Positions 7,306 through 17,428 of a DNA stretch of 64,000 nt are shown here, in pieces. Location of the stretch: contig NZ_MSCT01000008.1 of the NCBI RefSeq assembly GCF_001921865.1, forward strand, positions 310,001 to 374,000, given 5' to 3'. The translations under genes and the position numbers were made by a program. Under the pieces are notes generated by a model. It had not been told where the DNA came from and made no database searches. It saw nothing but the letters and a program-made list of their open reading frames with translations. The first letter of the stretch is position 1, and the number at the start of each line of letters is the position of its first letter. The DNA comes from Pseudomonas chlororaphis. Its GTDB lineage: Bacteria > Pseudomonadota > Gammaproteobacteria > Pseudomonadales > Pseudomonadaceae.

Positions 7306-8745
7306 ATGACCAATCTCTTGCTCTATCAACGTATCGCTCAGCAACTGGCTGAAGATATCCGCCGTGGCGTGTACCAGCCGGGTGAACGTGTCCCCTCCGT
7401 GCGCAAGATGAGTTCGCAGCTCAACGTCAGCCATGCGACGGTGCTCCAGGCGTATGCCAACCTCGAAGACCAGGGGTTGATCCGTGCGCGGCCGCAGTCC
7501 GGCTATTACGTGCACCAGACCCCGGCGCTGACCGCGCCGACCCCGGACATCGCCCGGGTCGAGCGACCAGGCCTGGTGACTCGCAGCAGCATCATTCATC
7601 AGGTGTTGGTGGAGTCGCGCCGTGAAGGCGTGTTTCCGCTGGGCGCCGCGGTGCCCAGCGTCGATTATCTGCCAGTGCGGGCGCTGCATCAGCAATTGGC
7701 CAAGGTCACGCGTTTCCATAGCCCGCGCGCCTTCAGCTACATGTTCAGCCCCGGTTTCGAGCCGCTGCGCCGGCAAGTGGCGATCCGCATGCGCGACGCC
7801 GGCGTGGTGGTCGACCCGTCCGAGGTGGTGATCACCCACGGTTGCGTGGATGCGCTGCAGATGTCGTTGCGCGTGCTGACCCGTCCGGGCGACCTGATCG
7901 CCGCCGAGTCGCCGACTTACTACGGCCTGCTGCAACTGGCCGACCTGCTGGGGCTCAAGGTCATCGAGATTCCCAGCGACCCCTCCACGGGCATGAGCCT
8001 GGAGGCGCTGCAACTGGCGGCCAACCAGTGGTCGATCAAGGCCCTGGTGCTGACCACGCGCCTGAGCAACCCGCTGGGCGGGACCATGCCGGAAGAACGG
8101 CAAAAACAATTGCTGCGCCTGGCCTCGGACTTCGATATCCAGATCGTCGAAGACGATATCTATGGCGAGCTGATGTTCGAAGTCGGCCGTACCAAGGCGC
8201 TGAAGGCCTATGACCGGCTGGACCGGGTGATCTATTGCTCGAGCTTTTCCAAGACCCTGTCGCCCGGTGTGCGTATTGGCTGGATGATCGCCGGCAAGTT
8301 CCAGCAGGAAATCCAGCGCTTGCAGACCTTCAGTACCCACTCGGCTTGCAGCGTCACGCAGATGGGCGTCGCGGCCTACCTGGAGAACGGCGGTTACGAC
8401 CGGCACCTGCGTTACATCCGCCAGGAGTACCGCAAGAACCTCAGCGCCTTTCAGCTGGCGGTGCAGCAGTACTTTCCGGAAGGTACGCAGATTACCCGGC
8501 CCAACGGTGGTTTCATTCTTTGGGTCAGCCTGCCGGGGCGGGTCAATACCCAGGAACTGCACGTTCGTGCGTTGCAGCAGGGCATCAGTATCGCGCCGGG
8601 GCTGATCTTCAGTAATACCGAGCAGTTCAACCACTGTATTCGGCTCAACTGCGGCACGCCGTGGAACCGCGAGGCCGAGCGGGCCCTGATGACCCTGGGC
8701 ATGCTGGCCAGCCAATTGTGCCAGGAGGCTGCGGGCGGTTTTTGA
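7306..8745 (+). CDS. MocR-type GntR regulator with aminotransferase domain
   Basis: A 479-residue fusion. Residues 1-75 form a GntR winged helix (IAQQLAEDIRRGVYQPGERV and QLNVSHATVLQAYANLEDQG). Residues ~110-470 are a fold-type I PLP aminotransferase domain with the lysine in SSFSKTLSPGVRIGW, the ESPTYYG block and an RLNCG arginine near the end. MocR proteins use PLP and an amino compound as effector. No metabolic partner gene is adjacent, so the regulon is unknown. The family call is secure. Confidence 0.92.
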   Translation: MTNLLLYQRIAQQLAEDIRRGVYQPGERVPSVRKMSSQLNVSHATVLQAYANLEDQGLIRARPQSGYYVHQTPALTAPTPDIARVERPGLVTRSSIIHQVLVESRREGVFPLGAAVPSVDYLPVRALHQQLAKVTRFHSPRAFSYMFSPGFEPLRRQVAIRMRDAGVVVDPSEVVITHGCVDALQMSLRVLTRPGDLIAAESPTYYGLLQLADLLGLKVIEIPSDPSTGMSLEALQLAANQWSIKALVLTTRLSNPLGGTMPEERQKQLLRLASDFDIQIVEDDIYGELMFEVGRTKALKAYDRLDRVIYCSSFSKTLSPGVRIGWMIAGKFQQEIQRLQTFSTHSACSVTQMGVAAYLENGGYDRHLRYIRQEYRKNLSAFQLAVQQYFPEGTQITRPNGGFILWVSLPGRVNTQELHVRALQQGISIAPGLIFSNTEQFNHCIRLNCGTPWNREAERALMTLGMLASQLCQEAAGGF

Positions 8746-8823
8746 CGGATTGGCCACCGCGCTTGTTTTCACGCGATCAACAAGCGAGCATATGGCTCTT
8801 TGCCGCCGATCCTGTTGCCCTTT

Positions 8824-9321
8824 ATGAAAGCGATTTTTCCTGTTGCCTGGGTATTGGCTTGTGTCTTGAGTGCCGTTGGTCCGGTCACTGTCCTTGCGGC
8901 CTCGGCCCAGGACAAGGTTGCAACGAGCACCACGGGCAAACCGCCGAAAACCGCGTCAGCCAAGAAGTCGACACCGGTAAAGAAGGTGGCGGGGACCAAT
9001 AAGTCCAAGCCCGTGAAAAAGCGTGCGCCGATCGCCTCCAAGTCCAAGTCGGCCAGCGAGATCGCCAAGATGCCTTTGCCCTCGGCCAACGTGGACCTGA
9101 GCCTGCCGCCGGAAATGGTCAAGCAATTGCAGCCCATCGGCTCGGTCAACCTGCCCAAGCGCACTCCGTTGCTGCCGCCGATGTTCGGCGAGAAGCCCAA
9201 GGAAGATAGCCCGTTCCAGCTCAACGGCCGCTTGCTGAGCAACGAAATGCAGTTGCAACTGCGTAACGAAGAGCGGCGTGAAGTGGAAGGCGCGGCGCTG
9301 GATTTCGAGTTCAAGCAATAA
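8824..9321 (+). CDS. hypothetical lysine-rich secreted or periplasmic protein
   Basis: A protein of 165 residues that I do not recognise. An N-terminal signal peptide (VAWVLACVLSAVGPVTVLAA) is followed by a basic, low-complexity stretch rich in K, S, T and P to about residue 85, then a proline/leucine-rich end. ATG 8824 is chosen over an upstream TTG because the signal peptide begins there; no good ribosome site precedes either. It lies 78 bp after the MocR gene, so co-transcription is possible. A periplasmic location is inferred. Confidence 0.65.
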   Translation: MKAIFPVAWVLACVLSAVGPVTVLAASAQDKVATSTTGKPPKTASAKKSTPVKKVAGTNKSKPVKKRAPIASKSKSASEIAKMPLPSANVDLSLPPEMVKQLQPIGSVNLPKRTPLLPPMFGEKPKEDSPFQLNGRLLSNEMQLQLRNEERREVEGAALDFEFKQ

Positions 9322-9488
9322 ACCTTCTCCCTGGCTGTGACCCGCGGAGCTGACACTTTGTCGGAGACTGGTCAGTCACGCGAGCCTGAACGCAAAAACC
9401 ACGGTGCGGCCAATTTCAAACGGCTGTTTTAGCGGTTACTCTAGTCCGCGTCATTCAACACTTTGCCCGTCGCGAGGAGCTTGTCGTC

Positions 9489-9743
9489 ATGAACTGCCGT
9501 GAAGGCTGTGGCGCCTGTTGCATTGCCCCTTCCATCAGTACCCCGATTCCCGGAATGCCCCATGGCAAACCGGCCGGAGAACGTTGCATCCATCTTTCTG
9601 TCGAACAGCTGTGCGGTTTGTTCGGCCTGCCCGAACGGCCTGCCGTCTGCGGTGCGTTCCAGGCGGACGTCGAGGTCTGTGGCAACAGTCAGGAAGAGGC
9701 TGTGCGTTTACTGGGCTGGTGGGAAAAAATGACGGCGGCGTGA
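9489..9743 (+). CDS. YkgJ family cysteine-cluster protein
   Basis: Only 84 residues, starting MNCREGCGACCIAPSIS; further cysteines at ERCIHL, LCGLF, AVCGAF and EVCGN complete the pattern of the CxxCxxCC zinc/iron-chelating family (UPF0153/YkgJ). GAGGAG precedes the ATG. The biochemical role of the family is unsettled; metal binding is expected from the cysteines. It is followed 42 bp later by a START-domain gene. Confidence 0.85.
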   Translation: MNCREGCGACCIAPSISTPIPGMPHGKPAGERCIHLSVEQLCGLFGLPERPAVCGAFQADVEVCGNSQEEAVRLLGWWEKMTAA

Positions 9744-9785
9744 AGCGTCTCAATGAACGGAACTTCAACAATAAGGAATAAGACA

Positions 9786-10391
9786 ATGGGTTCGCTGCAT
9801 CGAATTGCTGTGCTCTGTGGGTTGACCGTTCTGCTCTCGGCAACCGCCCACGCCGAAGATTGGCAAACGGCCAAGGACGAAGACGGCATCAAGGTATCCT
9901 TGAGCGAAGTGGCCGGCTCCAAATACAAGGCCTACCGTGGCGTGACCACGATGAAAACCAGTGTGGCCAAGCTGCGTGCGCTGCAGGACGACGTCGCGGG
10001 CGCCTGTGCCTGGATTCACGAATGCAAGTCGCAGAAGCTGCTCAAGCACGAAGGCGACCAGAGCTGGACCTACACCCAATTCAATACCCCGTGGCCGGTC
10101 ACGCCGCGTGATTCGGTGCTGCACGTCACCACCAGCGAAGGTGCCGACGGCAGTCTGACCCGTAAGCTCGAAGGCGTGCCGACCTACATTCCCGAGGAAA
10201 AAGGTTTCGTGCGGGTGGCCCAGGTCGAAGGCTTCTGGAAGTTCGTGCCCAAGGGCGCGGACCAGGTCGAAGTGACCTATCAGGTCCACACGGAGCCGGG
10301 CGGCAGTGTGCCGTCCTGGCTGGCTAACAAGTTTGTCGTGGACGCGCCGTTCAACACCCTCAAGGCATTGAAGGCGCGCGCCGAGAAGTAA
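9786..10391 (+). CDS. START domain-containing secreted protein
   Basis: A 201-residue periplasmic protein: signal peptide ending ATAHA, then a START-like lipid-binding fold with YRGVTTMKTSVAKLRAL, FNTPWPVTPRDSVLHV and the final FNTLKALKARAEK. Pseudomonads carry such proteins of unknown ligand. ATG 9786 has AAGGAATAAG upstream and gives a proper signal peptide; an earlier in-frame ATG at 9753 would not. A terminator follows 14 bp after the stop. Confidence 0.85.
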   Translation: MGSLHRIAVLCGLTVLLSATAHAEDWQTAKDEDGIKVSLSEVAGSKYKAYRGVTTMKTSVAKLRALQDDVAGACAWIHECKSQKLLKHEGDQSWTYTQFNTPWPVTPRDSVLHVTTSEGADGSLTRKLEGVPTYIPEEKGFVRVAQVEGFWKFVPKGADQVEVTYQVHTEPGGSVPSWLANKFVVDAPFNTLKALKARAEK

Positions 10392-10404
10392 GCACCGCGT
10401 GCTT

Positions 10405-10434
10405 AAAAAAGGCTGCCCGTAAGGCGGCCTTTTT
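10405..10434 (+). terminator. intrinsic terminator
   Basis: AAAAAGGCTGCC / GGCGGCCTTTTT hairpin just after the START-domain gene. Confidence 0.8.
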
Positions 10435-10515
10435 CATATCGCCGGCGAACGTTTGTCCAGGCTGCGGGGTCGACATCTTGTGGGCCCATCCAGGGGCTCT
10501 CTCAAGGAGGCACTG

Positions 10516-10749
10516 ATGCACAAATGGCAAATCGTTTTCGTCGACGATCATGGTGTCCAGTCCGTGGAGCAATTCGACTGTGAGCAACAGCCCAGCATGG
10601 AGCGGGCGGCACAATTGATTCGGGCAAAGCTTCTGCCGGTCCCGGCCAAGCTTGACCTCAATGATCTGGAGGGGCGTACCGACGACCCTACGGTCAAGAG
10701 CCTGAAAGATCAGAACAGTATCCAGATCCTCAGTATCACGCCGATTTGA
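10516..10749 (+). CDS. small hypothetical cytoplasmic protein
   Basis: 77 residues, MHKWQIVFVDDHGVQSVEQF at the N-terminus, no signal peptide or membrane segment, mixed alpha/beta composition. A textbook AAGGAGG ribosome site precedes ATG 10516. I do not recognise a family. Its own terminator-bounded position suggests a single-gene transcript. Confidence 0.7.
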   Translation: MHKWQIVFVDDHGVQSVEQFDCEQQPSMERAAQLIRAKLLPVPAKLDLNDLEGRTDDPTVKSLKDQNSIQILSITPI

Positions 10750-10969
10750 TCCCTGACGCGCAACGCTCTACCGGGCTTGAACCAGATCTTGGCAGCGCCT
10801 GTGTCTTGGCGCTAATCTGCATTCGAGATCAGCGAATGAATCGCTAAGGTCTGGTCTTGTCAGCTACATGCTTGTTTCCTGGCGGCGATCTTCTCGCCGC
10901 AGGCCTGTACCGTGCGGTGACAGGCAGGGAGTACGGAAAGTCTATCCATCGGTTTGAGGAGGACGTTTC

Positions 10970-11311
10970 ATGAGCACAGCCTATCAAGAAGACATCAGCA
11001 GCAGCGTGCTGCGCCGCATGAAAGAAGGCGGTTTCGACTTTTCACGATTCCATCCCATCGAGTTCTACGCCATTTTCCCGGACGAGGAGCGGGCACGCAG
11101 GGCGGCGGGGCATTTTCGCGGTGAATCCTTGAATGCGCAGGTCAGCGTGCGCGACGACGGCGCCTGGTACCTGGAGCTGAGCAAGGTGATGTACGCCACC
11201 TACGGCGGCATCGGGGACTTCGAGCAGGATTTCGAAGCGGTGGTCGCGCCGCTGGGCGGGATCATTGAAGGTTGGGGCGTGAAGCAGGAGGTTCGAGGGC
11301 GACTCGTCTAG
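10970..11311 (+). CDS. rraB: ribonuclease E inhibitor RraB-like protein
   Basis: 113 residues of the RraB family (acidic, one domain): SSVLRRMKEGGFDFSRFHPI and FYAIFPDEERARRAA at the front, DDGAWYLELSKVMYATY in the middle. E. coli RraB binds the C-terminal scaffold of RNase E and changes mRNA decay. GAGGAGGACG precedes the ATG. A separate gene for the other regulator type, RraA, is at 48766. The family is well matched; inhibition of the Pseudomonas RNase E is inferred. Confidence 0.8.
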   Translation: MSTAYQEDISSSVLRRMKEGGFDFSRFHPIEFYAIFPDEERARRAAGHFRGESLNAQVSVRDDGAWYLELSKVMYATYGGIGDFEQDFEAVVAPLGGIIEGWGVKQEVRGRLV

Positions 11312-11337
11312 TGCCATGAATAGCGTGAAGACTCAGC

Positions 11338-11366
11338 ATCGGCTGGCCTTCGGGCCGGCCGATTTC
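11338..11366 (+). terminator. probable terminator of rraB
   Basis: ATCGGCTGGCC / GGCCGGCCGAT stem with TTCG loop. The T tract is short and interrupted. Confidence 0.6.
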
Positions 11367-11434
11367 GTTTCCGCCAACCCTTTGTAGAAGCGCTGCCCCG
11401 ATCGCAGGCCAGCCTCGCTCCGGCGGATGCAGGC

Positions 11435-11620
11435 AAAAAAAAGGCCACCCGAGCAGGGTAGCCAAAAGGGAAGACCGGTAGGAGAGGGAACCGGTCGGGG
11501 ACATTCCGGACCCGGCTGCCAGGGGCGCCATGAAGGGTGGGGCATCGACTTCGCCGCGTGGTTGAAGTCATTTGCGCTGTTGCAGCGAATTCTGCGCAGT
11601 TTTGCCCCAGCGGTGAAATC
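11435..11620 (-). ncRNA. candidate small RNA or structured 3' trailer
   Basis: Read on the minus strand, a GACCGG/CCGGTC hairpin (11496-11473) is followed by GGCTACCC-TGCTC-GGGTGGCC and T8 (11467-11435), a strong Rho-independent end. The nearest upstream stop codon (cytochrome gene, 11660) is almost 200 bp away, long for a trailer. The 5' end is a guess. I cannot assign it to a known family. Confidence 0.35.
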
Positions 11621-11659
11621 GAGTCTGGCTATACCGTTGATAGTCATCACCCCCAAGTT

Positions 11660-12472
11660 TCACGGAGCGGCCTGTTTACGCCCGGCCATGTGTTTCAGAT
11701 ACCCCACCAGCAACTCCAGCTCCGAGTCCGGCAGCACGCTGCTCGAGAAGGCCGGCATCTTCGCCTGTGGCCAGCGGCGCAGGCTCTGTGGGTCGCGGAT
11801 GTAGCGCTTGAGGAAGTCCGCGCCGAAGTACTCGGTGGGGTTGTAGGGGATGTTCAAGTCCGGGCCGAACTGCGAGTCTCCGGCACCGTTGAGGCGATGG
11901 CAGGCCAGGCAGTTCTTCTGGAACAGGGCGAAGCCCTGGTTCACCGGGTCGCCGGCCGCCAGTTGCGGGTCCGGGAGCAGGACCGGGAAACGTTCGGCCA
12001 CCGGCGCCAGGCGCTTGAGGCTCGCCACCTGGAACGGCCACTGCTCGGGGCTGACATGCCCGGCCTGGGGATTGGTCCACACCAGGTAGAAAGGCCCGGC
12101 GCTGGGCTTGTCGGCGGCCAGGGGCGGCCATGGCTTGGCTGGGTCCTCGATGGCCAGCCAGGCCTGGGCGCCGGCTGTGCCGAGCAGGGGCGCGGCGGGC
12201 AATTCGGCGGCGAAGCCGTCCAGGGCGACGGCTTGCAGATGGTCGCCGGCCTTGATGCCGGTGAGCAGGGCCGAGATCGGCACTGCGCGGTAACTCATGT
12301 CGCGCTTGTACGAGACATCGTCCTTGACGGCAATGGTGCGGGCCTGGGGATGCTTGAGCAGTTCCTCGGTTTGCCAGGTGCGGCTGGCGGCCCCCAGCTC
12401 CAGGGTCAACTGCGCGGCATGCACAGGGGTGGAGAGGAGCAGGGCGCTGCACAGGATGATGAGAGATTTCAA
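11660..12472 (-). CDS. periplasmic c-type cytochrome with N-terminal accessory domain
   Basis: 270 residues with signal peptide (ILCSALLLSTPVHA), a ~150-residue N-terminal part, then a cytochrome c domain with one haem motif CLACH and axial-ligand candidate Met in AKMPAF. The N-terminal part vaguely recalls the molybdopterin-oxidoreductase-like domain seen in some cytochromes, without recognisable cofactor residues. The start is taken as TTG at 12472 because the signal peptide begins there; the open frame extends further but without a signal. Electron partner unknown. Confidence 0.78.
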   Translation of the reverse strand: MKSLIILCSALLLSTPVHAAQLTLELGAASRTWQTEELLKHPQARTIAVKDDVSYKRDMSYRAVPISALLTGIKAGDHLQAVALDGFAAELPAAPLLGTAGAQAWLAIEDPAKPWPPLAADKPSAGPFYLVWTNPQAGHVSPEQWPFQVASLKRLAPVAERFPVLLPDPQLAAGDPVNQGFALFQKNCLACHRLNGAGDSQFGPDLNIPYNPTEYFGADFLKRYIRDPQSLRRWPQAKMPAFSSSVLPDSELELLVGYLKHMAGRKQAAP

Positions 12473-12667
12473 TTGATCGCCGTTCCGTCGCGTGGGGGAA
12501 TGCCGCTGTGCGGCTGGTGTCGGGTGTTTCGAGAGGAGTTTGCGGTAAGGCGCGACGAAACGCTGGCTCAGCGCGGTCGCGGCGTCAGGGAGAGTGGCAC
12601 ACAAGCGCCGGCCCCGGTAGCGAACCGGAGCATAAAGAGCCGACAACGTGGCAGGATGGCCACGCCT

Positions 12668-12763
12668 CTAGCCGATCACTTTGGTGAGATTCGGCAAGAT
12701 CAGCAGCAAGGTGGTGGCGAACAGGATGAGCCCCGCTTGACGAACTTTCGAATGCTTGAACAT
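12668..12763 (-). CDS. 31-residue single-pass membrane peptide
   Basis: Beginning MFKHSKVRQAG, it has a basic N-terminus followed by a hydrophobic stretch (LILFATTLLLILPN) long enough to span the membrane, then a short tail. An AAGG lies 9 bases before the ATG. It is too short for most gene callers. It lies upstream of the cytochrome gene in the same direction, 195 bp apart, and could share its transcript. No function can be given. Confidence 0.5.
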   Translation of the reverse strand: MFKHSKVRQAGLILFATTLLLILPNLTKVIG

Positions 12764-13171
12764 GGCTGAATGCCTTTTGTTGTTATTCCTGAACATCAAA
12801 TGCATGCCTGCCGCTTCACTATGGTCAGGCGATGTGTCCCTTTTCTTACGCGTGCACCGGCAAGACCCGGCTGCAACGATTCACTGGCTACAGTTTCCAC
12901 CTTAGGGGCCTTGTAACCCTTGGCTTAGATCCATTTCATATCAGCTAATAGGCGAACGCTTTTAAAAACGCATGAGGCGTTTTGCCACCTTCTTGCCCGC
13001 CCTTTGTCTAGACACCTTGGTTATCAGCAAGGGGCAATCCCTTAGCTCACTACCGTTCGTCTGAGCGTGGCCGTCAAGGTCGATGAGCGCATCGGTCATT
13101 GAATCCGCTGTCGGCACAGCCAAGAGTGAGAGCCCTGTCATCATTCATCTGCACAGCGGTTCGAGGACGTC
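12764..13171. other. gene-free divergent region
   Basis: 408 bp between the minus-strand membrane peptide and the plus-strand thiolase. A short AAAACGC-ATGA-GGCGTTTT hairpin is at 12963-12984. No operator or promoter was clear enough to call; a 60-codon minus-strand frame here has no ribosome site or recognisable sequence. Confidence 0.5.
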
Positions 13172-14377
<1,206 letters not shown>

Positions 14378-14402
14378 GCCCTGACTTCAAGGAAACACTT
14401 TC

Positions 14403-16547
14403 ATGACCGATGCCATCCGTTACGAAAAGGGCCAGGACCAGATCGTCGTCCTGACCATCGACATGCCGGGCCAGAGCGCCAACACCATGAACGCGGTGTA
14501 CCGCGAAGCCATGGCCGCCAGCGTTGCCCGTTTGCAGGCCGAGCAGGAGTCGATTGCCGGGGTGATCGTCACCTCGGCGAAAAAGACTTTCTTCGCCGGC
14601 GGCGATCTCAACGAGCTGATCAAGGTCGGCAAGCCCGAGGCCCAGGCCTTCTACGACATGGTGCTGACCCTCAAGGGCCAGCTGCGGGCCCTGGAAACCC
14701 TGGGCAAGCCGGTAGTGGCGGCGATCAACGGCGCGGCCCTGGGCGGTGGCTGGGAGATCTGCCTGGCCTGTCATCAGCGCATTGCCCTGGACGAACAATC
14801 GCTGCAGGTCGGCCTGCCGGAAGTCACCCTCGGCCTGCTGCCGGGCGGCGGCGGGGTGGTGCGCATGGTGCGCATGCTGGGCCTGGAGAAGGCCTTGCCG
14901 TATCTGCTGGAAGGCAAGAAGGTACGGCCGCAGCAGGCGTTGCAGGCGGGCCTGATCGACGCCTTGGCCAGCGACCGCGACGACCTGCTGGCCAAGGCCC
15001 GGGCGTGGATCCTGGCCAACCCCACGGCCAAGCAGCGCTGGGACGTGGCTGGTTACCAGATCCCCGGCGGTACGCCGTCGCACCCGAAGGTCGCGCAGAT
15101 GCTGGCCATCGCGCCGTCGATCCTGCGCAGCAAGACCCAGGGCTGTCTGCCGGCGCCGGAGAAAATCCTCTGCGCGGCGGTGGAAGGGGCCCAGGTCGAC
15201 TTCGATACCGCGCAGTTGATCGAGACCCGCTATTTCACCGAGCTGACCACCGGCCAGGTGGCGAAAAACATGATTGGCACCTTCTGGTTCCAGCTCAACG
15301 AAATCAATGCCGGCGGCTCCCGTCCCCAGGGTTTCGCGCCTTATGTGACGAAAAAGGTCGGGGTGCTCGGCGCCGGGATGATGGGCGCGGGAATCGCCTA
15401 TGTCAGTGCCGTGGCCGGTATTGAGGTGGTGCTCAAGGACATCAGCCTGGCGGCGGCCGAGAAGGGCAAGGCCCATTCGGCGGCGCTGCTGGACAAGAAG
15501 GTCGCCCGTGGCCAGTTGAGTGCCGAGCAGCGCGACGCCACGCTGGCGCGGATCCGTACCACCGAGCAGGACGCTGATCTGGCCGGTTGCGACCTGATCA
15601 TCGAGGCGGTGTTCGAGGATCGCGAACTCAAGGCCAAGGTCTCCAGCGCCGCGCAGCAGGTGGTTGGTGCCGACGCGGTGATCGCTTCCAATACGTCGAC
15701 GCTGCCTATCAGCGGCCTGGCCAGGGCGGTGCCCGATCAGGGCAAGTTCATCGGCCTGCATTTCTTCAGCCCGGTGGAGAAAATGCCCCTGGTGGAAATC
15801 ATCAAGGGCGAGCACACCAGTGACGAAACCCTGGCGCGCGGTTTCGATTTCGTCCTGCAGATCAAGAAGACTCCGATCGTGGTCAACGACAGCCGCGGCT
15901 TCTTCACGTCGCGGGTGTTCGGCACCTTCACCAATGAAGGCATCGCCATGCTCGGCGAGGGCGTAGCAGCGCCGATGATCGAGACCGAAGCGCGCAAGGC
16001 GGGGATGCCGATCGGTCCGCTGGCGATCTCCGACGAGGTGTCCCTGAGCCTGATGAGCCATATCCGCCAACAGACCGCCAAGGATCTGCAAGCCGAAGGC
16101 AAGCCGCTGGCGGTGCATCCGGCGTTTGCCGTGATCGACTTGCTGCTCAACGAATACAAACGCCCTGGCAAGGCTGCTGGCGGCGGTTTCTACGACTATC
16201 CGGCCGGTGGGCAGAAACACCTGTGGCCCCAGCTGAAAACCCGCTTCGAGAAGGCCGACGGGCAGATCTCGCCGCAGGACGTACGCGACCGCCTGCTGTT
16301 CGTGCAGGCTATCGAAACCGTGCGTTGCGTGGAGGAGGGCGTGCTGCGCTCGACGGCCGACGCCAATATCGGCTCGATCTTCGGTATCGGCTTCGCCGCC
16401 TGGACCGGCGGTGCCTTGCAGTTCATCAACCAGTACGGGCTGAAGGACTTCATCGCCCGCGCCCAATACCTGGCCGAGCAATATGGCGAGCGTTTCGCGC
16501 CGCCGGCGCTGCTGCTGGAAAAAGCCGCCAAGGGCCAATTGTTCTGA
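14403..16547 (+). CDS. multifunctional enoyl-CoA hydratase / 3-hydroxyacyl-CoA dehydrogenase
   Basis: A 714-residue FadJ/FadB-like enzyme. Residues ~1-190 are a crotonase domain (GGDLNELIKVG oxyanion region, NGAALGGGWE, LPEVTLGLLPGGGG). From about 317 the NAD-binding dehydrogenase domain begins with VGVLGAGMMGAGIA, followed by IASNTSTLPIS, HFFSPVEKMPLVE and the C-terminal dehydrogenase domains. It hydrates trans-2-enoyl-CoA and oxidises the alcohol; the thiolase upstream completes the cycle. The two genes probably form one operon. The name fadJ is avoided since the orthology is uncertain. Confidence 0.93.
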   Translation: MTDAIRYEKGQDQIVVLTIDMPGQSANTMNAVYREAMAASVARLQAEQESIAGVIVTSAKKTFFAGGDLNELIKVGKPEAQAFYDMVLTLKGQLRALETLGKPVVAAINGAALGGGWEICLACHQRIALDEQSLQVGLPEVTLGLLPGGGGVVRMVRMLGLEKALPYLLEGKKVRPQQALQAGLIDALASDRDDLLAKARAWILANPTAKQRWDVAGYQIPGGTPSHPKVAQMLAIAPSILRSKTQGCLPAPEKILCAAVEGAQVDFDTAQLIETRYFTELTTGQVAKNMIGTFWFQLNEINAGGSRPQGFAPYVTKKVGVLGAGMMGAGIAYVSAVAGIEVVLKDISLAAAEKGKAHSAALLDKKVARGQLSAEQRDATLARIRTTEQDADLAGCDLIIEAVFEDRELKAKVSSAAQQVVGADAVIASNTSTLPISGLARAVPDQGKFIGLHFFSPVEKMPLVEIIKGEHTSDETLARGFDFVLQIKKTPIVVNDSRGFFTSRVFGTFTNEGIAMLGEGVAAPMIETEARKAGMPIGPLAISDEVSLSLMSHIRQQTAKDLQAEGKPLAVHPAFAVIDLLLNEYKRPGKAAGGGFYDYPAGGQKHLWPQLKTRFEKADGQISPQDVRDRLLFVQAIETVRCVEEGVLRSTADANIGSIFGIGFAAWTGGALQFINQYGLKDFIARAQYLAEQYGERFAPPALLLEKAAKGQLF

Positions 16548-16652
16548 GCCTGACGGGAACCAGGTGATATATCGCGGGGCTTGCCTTGGCCGGGCGTTTC
16601 GAGGCAGGCTCTGCGGTGTTCATTATTCCCATCATCGTGTCAGGTATTTTTT

Positions 16653-17369
16653 ATGTCGCTACGCATCTGCATTCTGGAAACCGACATCCTGCGTCCAGAA
16701 TTGGTCGATCAATATCAGGGTTACGGGCAGATGTTCCAGCGCCTGTTTTCGCAGCAGCCGATTGCCGCCCAATTCTCGGTCTACAACGTGATGCAGGGTG
16801 ACTACCCAAGCGACGACCTGAGTTTCGATGCCTACCTGGTCACCGGGAGCAAGGCCGACTCCTTCGGCACCGACCCCTGGATTCAAACCCTCAAGACTTA
16901 CTTGCTGAAGCGTTACCAGCGCGGCGACAAACTGTTGGGCGTGTGTTTTGGCCATCAGTTGCTGGCGCTGCTGCTGGGTGGCAAGAGCGAACGCGCGACC
17001 CAGGGTTGGGGTGTGGGTACCCACAACTACAAACTGGCGGCCAAGGCGCCGTGGATGAGCCCGGTGGTGGAAGAGCTGACGCTGTTGATCAGCCACCAGG
17101 ACCAGGTCACCGCATTACCGGAAAATGCCACAGTCATCGCCTCCAGCGATTTCTGCCCGTTCGCGGCCTACCACATCAACGATCAGGTGCTGTGCTTCCA
17201 GGGCCATCCGGAGTTCATCCACGACTATTCGCGGGCCTTGCTGGAGCTACGCCAGCAGCACCTGGGCGAACAGGTCTATCGCAAGGGCATCGCCAGCCTG
17301 GACAAGGATCATCACGGCAGCACGGTGGCCGAGTGGATGATGCGCTTCGTGGCGCACAAGGCGCAGTAA
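16653..17369 (+). CDS. class I glutamine amidotransferase-like protein
   Basis: 238 residues with the GATase-I fold: nucleophile Cys in GVCFGHQLLALLLGG (about residue 92) and the His of CFQGHPEFIHDY near 190. It stands alone, without a synthase subunit next door, like the YfeJ/GMP-synthase-like amidotransferases, so the acceptor is unknown. ATG 16653 begins the conserved MSLRICILETD; a longer frame upstream lacks family similarity. A REP element follows the stop. Confidence 0.85.
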   Translation: MSLRICILETDILRPELVDQYQGYGQMFQRLFSQQPIAAQFSVYNVMQGDYPSDDLSFDAYLVTGSKADSFGTDPWIQTLKTYLLKRYQRGDKLLGVCFGHQLLALLLGGKSERATQGWGVGTHNYKLAAKAPWMSPVVEELTLLISHQDQVTALPENATVIASSDFCPFAAYHINDQVLCFQGHPEFIHDYSRALLELRQQHLGEQVYRKGIASLDKDHHGSTVAEWMMRFVAHKAQ

Positions 17370-17390
17370 GAACACCACCCGCTCGCTCTT

Positions 17391-17417
17391 TGCAGGAGCG
17401 AGCGGGCTCGCGATAGC
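17391..17417. repeat. REP element (family A)
   Basis: GCAGGAGCGAGCGGGCTCGC followed by GATAGCG, a slightly diverged copy of the common Pseudomonas REP, between converging genes. Confidence 0.75.
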
Positions 17418-17428
17418 GCCCTAAGGGT

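Larger units (their letters stand above)
11312..11659. other. gene-free interval with a terminator and a candidate RNA
   Basis: 348 bp with no credible protein gene between rraB and the cytochrome gene. It holds a plus-strand hairpin terminator after rraB and, on the minus strand, two hairpins ending in a T8 tract that look like the 3' end of a small RNA or the long trailer of the cytochrome transcript. Confidence 0.6.

Noticed and set aside
12903..12985. Hairpin AAAACGC/GCGTTTT as a terminator
   Set aside because: The T run is only four bases and no gene ends before it on either strand at a sensible distance.
12962..13144. 60-codon minus-strand frame in the gap before the thiolase
   Set aside because: No ribosome site, no hydrophobic or conserved pattern, and a chance frame of this size is expected.
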